A DNA stretch of 61,495 bases from Rhizobium chutanense (GTDB lineage Bacteria > Pseudomonadota > Alphaproteobacteria > Rhizobiales > Rhizobiaceae). Every line of letters begins with the position of its first letter. Positions within the stretch are counted from its first letter, which is position 1. Below the pieces are notes generated by a model. It was not told where the DNA came from. It was given only the letters and a program-made list of their open reading frames with translations, and made no database searches. The DNA is taken from positions 1-61,495 of the forward strand of contig NZ_NWSV01000032.1 in the NCBI RefSeq assembly GCF_002531935.1. Direction: 5' to 3'. This document shows, one piece after another, positions 59,476 through 61,495 of the stretch. A program made the translations under genes and the position numbers.

Positions 59476-61398
59476 ATGAAATGGATCGCGGCAATAGCCC
59501 TTTTTCTTGTCCTTGCGATCAATGCGCAAGCGCAGACGCCCGCCACGCCGGGGCAGCAGAAGATCGATGAGCTCGTCCGACTGCTCCAGGATCCCGAGGT
59601 GCAGTCCTTGCTCGAAGCTCGAAAATCTCAGCCTGCTCCGGAGCCGCCGGAAGAGATGGTGTTTGCGTGGAAAAACGCTATGCGGGCTCGCGTCGACGCG
59701 ACGCTGGCGGCCCTTCCTCGCATACCGGCAGAGGTCGGGGCGGCCGTGACCCGCACGAGGCATGACGCACTCTCCGCAGGATATGCGCCGGTTTTCGTGA
59801 TCCCGTTGTGCCTCCTGGCCGCGGGTATGGTCACCGAGCGGCTCTATCTCCGGGCAAGGGCCGGGGCCGCATCGTTGATGACCAAGCTTCTGTCCCTGGC
59901 GGTGTTCACCTTCGCAATGGGGCTGATATTCTTTGCGCTGCGATGGCCGCCATTGACCGAGGCGACTTTAATGCTCGCTCTCGCCGGCATCATCGCCTTT
60001 CGTGCAGTGTCGATCGCGATCGACTTCGCCGTGACCCGCCCTGAAATCCGAAGACGAATCCGGCTTTTTATCGGGGTGCTTTTCGTTGCGATCGCGAGCG
60101 CCATGCTTGGAAAACCGATCGGCATCGATCCGGCCGTGACACGTGCCATCTCCTGGTGTTTCTCGCTCGTCCTCGTGATCCTTGCTATCGAAGGTGTCAT
60201 ATCGGGAGTGGCCATGAGCCTCAAGGCGAGACTGGCCATAGTCCTTTCCGTTCTGATCCTCTGGGTGGTATGGTCGATCGGCCTCACCGGGCTTTTCCTG
60301 ATCGGCGTCTACATGCTCCTTCTGCCGCCGCTGCTGAAGGTCGTCGGCAACGCCGCCGAGACTGCCAGTTCGGCCGAGCCGCGAAGCGTTCGGCAGGTCC
60401 TCTTTGTGCGCGGAAGCCGCGCGATCGTCCTTCTGCTTGCGGTGGCCTCTCTTGCCGCCGTCTCGAGAACGAGCACCACGTCCCTTATCGCAGGCAATCC
60501 CGCTGCGCAGGCGATCGCATATGGTCTCCTGAAGAGCCTGATTGTCCTCCTGCTCGCCGATCTCGTCTGGCACCTTTCAAGGGCATGGATCGATCGGATG
60601 CTGGCTTCGGCACCTGAAGGTGTCGCGCCCTCCCCTGCCGAGAGCGCCCGGCGCGCGCGTGTGCGCACTCTGCTTCCGATCTTCCGCAACATGTTGGCCG
60701 TATTGGTCGCCGTGATGGCGGCCTTGATCGTTCTTGCGCAGCTCGGCGTCGAAATCGGGCCGCTGATCGCAGGCGCCGGGATCTTCGGTGTGGCGCTGGG
60801 TTTCGGATCACAGACCCTCGTCAAGGACGTCATCAGCGGCGTCTTCTATATGCTCGACGACGCCTTCAGGGTCGGGGAATATATCCAGAGCGGCAGCTAC
60901 AAGGGCACGGTGGAAGGGTTCAGTCTCCGCTCCGTCCGCCTCCGTCACCATCGCGGGCCGGTCTTCACCGTGCCTTTCGGCGCACTTGGCGCGGTCGAGA
61001 ATATGAGCCGCGACTGGGTGATCGACAAATTCAGGATATCGGTCGGATTCGACACCGACATCAACAAGGCCCGCAAGATCGCCAAGGCGATCGGCGCCGA
61101 ACTGCAGGCCGATCCCGAGGTCGGCCCACTGTTCATAGAACCGCTCAAGATGAAGGGCGTCGAAGAATTCGGCGACTACGGCATTGTGCTGAGTTTCGCG
61201 ATGACGACGGTCCCCGGTCAGCAGACCTACATCCGCCGCAAGGCCTATTTGATGATCCGCGAGGCATTCAAGGCCGCTGGTATCGCATTCGCGACGCCGA
61301 GCGTGCAGGTCGGCGGCGATGAGAAGACCGGAGCAGCAGCCGCGATGATCGCCGCACGGGACCGCCAGGAAAAGACCGCCACTGCGGCGGAGGGTTGA
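59476..61398 (+). CDS. Large MscS-family mechanosensitive channel
   Basis: 640 aa. Signal peptide (AIALFLVLAINAQA-QT), a periplasmic region, about ten predicted helices, and a C-terminal MscS domain (residues ~405-600). Its pore helix region GVEIGPLIAGAGIFGVALGFGSQTLVKDVISGVFYMLDDAFRVGEYI carries the Gly/Ala pattern of MscS TM3. Similar in plan to YbiO/YbdG-type large channels. Releases solutes on hypo-osmotic shock. Last gene of the DUF3302 operon, closed by a strong terminator. Confidence 0.9.
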   Translation: MKWIAAIALFLVLAINAQAQTPATPGQQKIDELVRLLQDPEVQSLLEARKSQPAPEPPEEMVFAWKNAMRARVDATLAALPRIPAEVGAAVTRTRHDALSAGYAPVFVIPLCLLAAGMVTERLYLRARAGAASLMTKLLSLAVFTFAMGLIFFALRWPPLTEATLMLALAGIIAFRAVSIAIDFAVTRPEIRRRIRLFIGVLFVAIASAMLGKPIGIDPAVTRAISWCFSLVLVILAIEGVISGVAMSLKARLAIVLSVLILWVVWSIGLTGLFLIGVYMLLLPPLLKVVGNAAETASSAEPRSVRQVLFVRGSRAIVLLLAVASLAAVSRTSTTSLIAGNPAAQAIAYGLLKSLIVLLLADLVWHLSRAWIDRMLASAPEGVAPSPAESARRARVRTLLPIFRNMLAVLVAVMAALIVLAQLGVEIGPLIAGAGIFGVALGFGSQTLVKDVISGVFYMLDDAFRVGEYIQSGSYKGTVEGFSLRSVRLRHHRGPVFTVPFGALGAVENMSRDWVIDKFRISVGFDTDINKARKIAKAIGAELQADPEVGPLFIEPLKMKGVEEFGDYGIVLSFAMTTVPGQQTYIRRKAYLMIREAFKAAGIAFATPSVQVGGDEKTGAAAAMIAARDRQEKTATAAEG

Positions 61399-61420
61399 GG
61401 TCGGCTGTGCCGAAACGCAA

Positions 61421-61441
61421 AAAGCCCCCGCGGGGGCTTTT
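61421..61441. terminator. Bidirectional Rho-independent terminator
   Basis: AAAGCCCCCG-CGGGGGCTTT (61421-61440), 23 nt after the mscS stop and followed by T. The flanking A-run lets it act on both strands. Confidence 0.85.
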
Positions 61442-61459
61442 GAGATAGTGAATGGAATT

Positions 61460-61495
61460 TGGTTGCGGGGGCAGGATTTGAACCTGCGGCCTTCA
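61460..61495 (-). tRNA. tRNA 3' part, probably initiator tRNA-fMet (cut by window edge)
   Basis: On the minus strand the window ends with the last 36 nt of a tRNA: anticodon-stem end, GCAGG-TTCAAAT-CCTGC as T arm, acceptor strand CCCCGCA, discriminator A and encoded CCA. The sequence fits alphaproteobacterial initiator tRNA, including A72, but the anticodon lies beyond the edge. Confidence 0.85.

Noticed and set aside
1..61495. CRISPR arrays, transposases, integrases or phage genes
   Set aside because: None found on reading; short repeats present are palindromic intergenic elements and operator-like sites.

Overview
The window is high-GC alphaproteobacterial chromosome, very probably a Rhizobium of the etli/leguminosarum group. 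The evidence is an arcA-arcB-arcC arginine deiminase operon in the order known from R. etli, FixK-type anaeroboxes, a FixJ-like orphan regulator, a cobalamin riboswitch in front of nrdHIEF, intergenic mosaic (RIME-like) palindromes, and the 3' end of an initiator-type tRNA at the right edge. No phage, transposase, plasmid gene or CRISPR array was seen. About 55 genes are called.

Left part (1-25.7 kb) is metabolic and transport housekeeping: a truncated sugar-binding protein with a divergent LacI regulator; queCDE for 7-deazaguanine synthesis; a class III adenylate cyclase; nrdHIEF (class Ib ribonucleotide reductase) behind an adenosylcobalamin riboswitch; a His-rich Zn/Cd/Pb P-type ATPase with a divergent MerR regulator; a BaiN-like flavoprotein; an AcoR-like regulator lacking its AAA+ domain, next to an aldehyde dehydrogenase and its DUF779 partner; an SDR, a ChaA antiporter, a DUF4239 protein, and an RND efflux adaptor and pump.

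Middle part (25.7-30 kb) holds small secreted proteins: a DUF2092 pair, a three-repeat cysteine-rich protein, and a lipoprotein alpha/beta hydrolase.

Right part (30-61 kb) reads as a low-oxygen, acid and envelope-stress region. It contains a CaxA antiporter; a FixJ-like regulator with Glu in place of the phosphoacceptor Asp; a lysine/arginine decarboxylase-like gene, an SpeF-like ornithine decarboxylase and a PotE-like antiporter; a CDF transporter; an AdiC-like permease; arcABC; a Crp/FNR regulator; DUF3300-DUF2950; a CYTH protein; and a long operon DUF3302-HlyD-SulP-PPK2-AI-2E-(40-aa membrane protein)-MscS.

Two promoter layers can be read here. (i) TTGAT-N4-ATCAA boxes, each about 41 bp upstream of a plausible start site, precede caxA, the decarboxylase operon, arcA and two small genes. 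(ii) An apparently undescribed direct-repeat box, GATGYTAC-GY-GATGCTAC or a degenerate version, lies exactly 23 nt before a -10 hexamer in front of four transcription units. Three of the four boxes directly flank genes for two paralogous membrane-anchored winged-helix proteins, which makes those proteins candidate regulators. This second set is the best candidate for a new system in the window.
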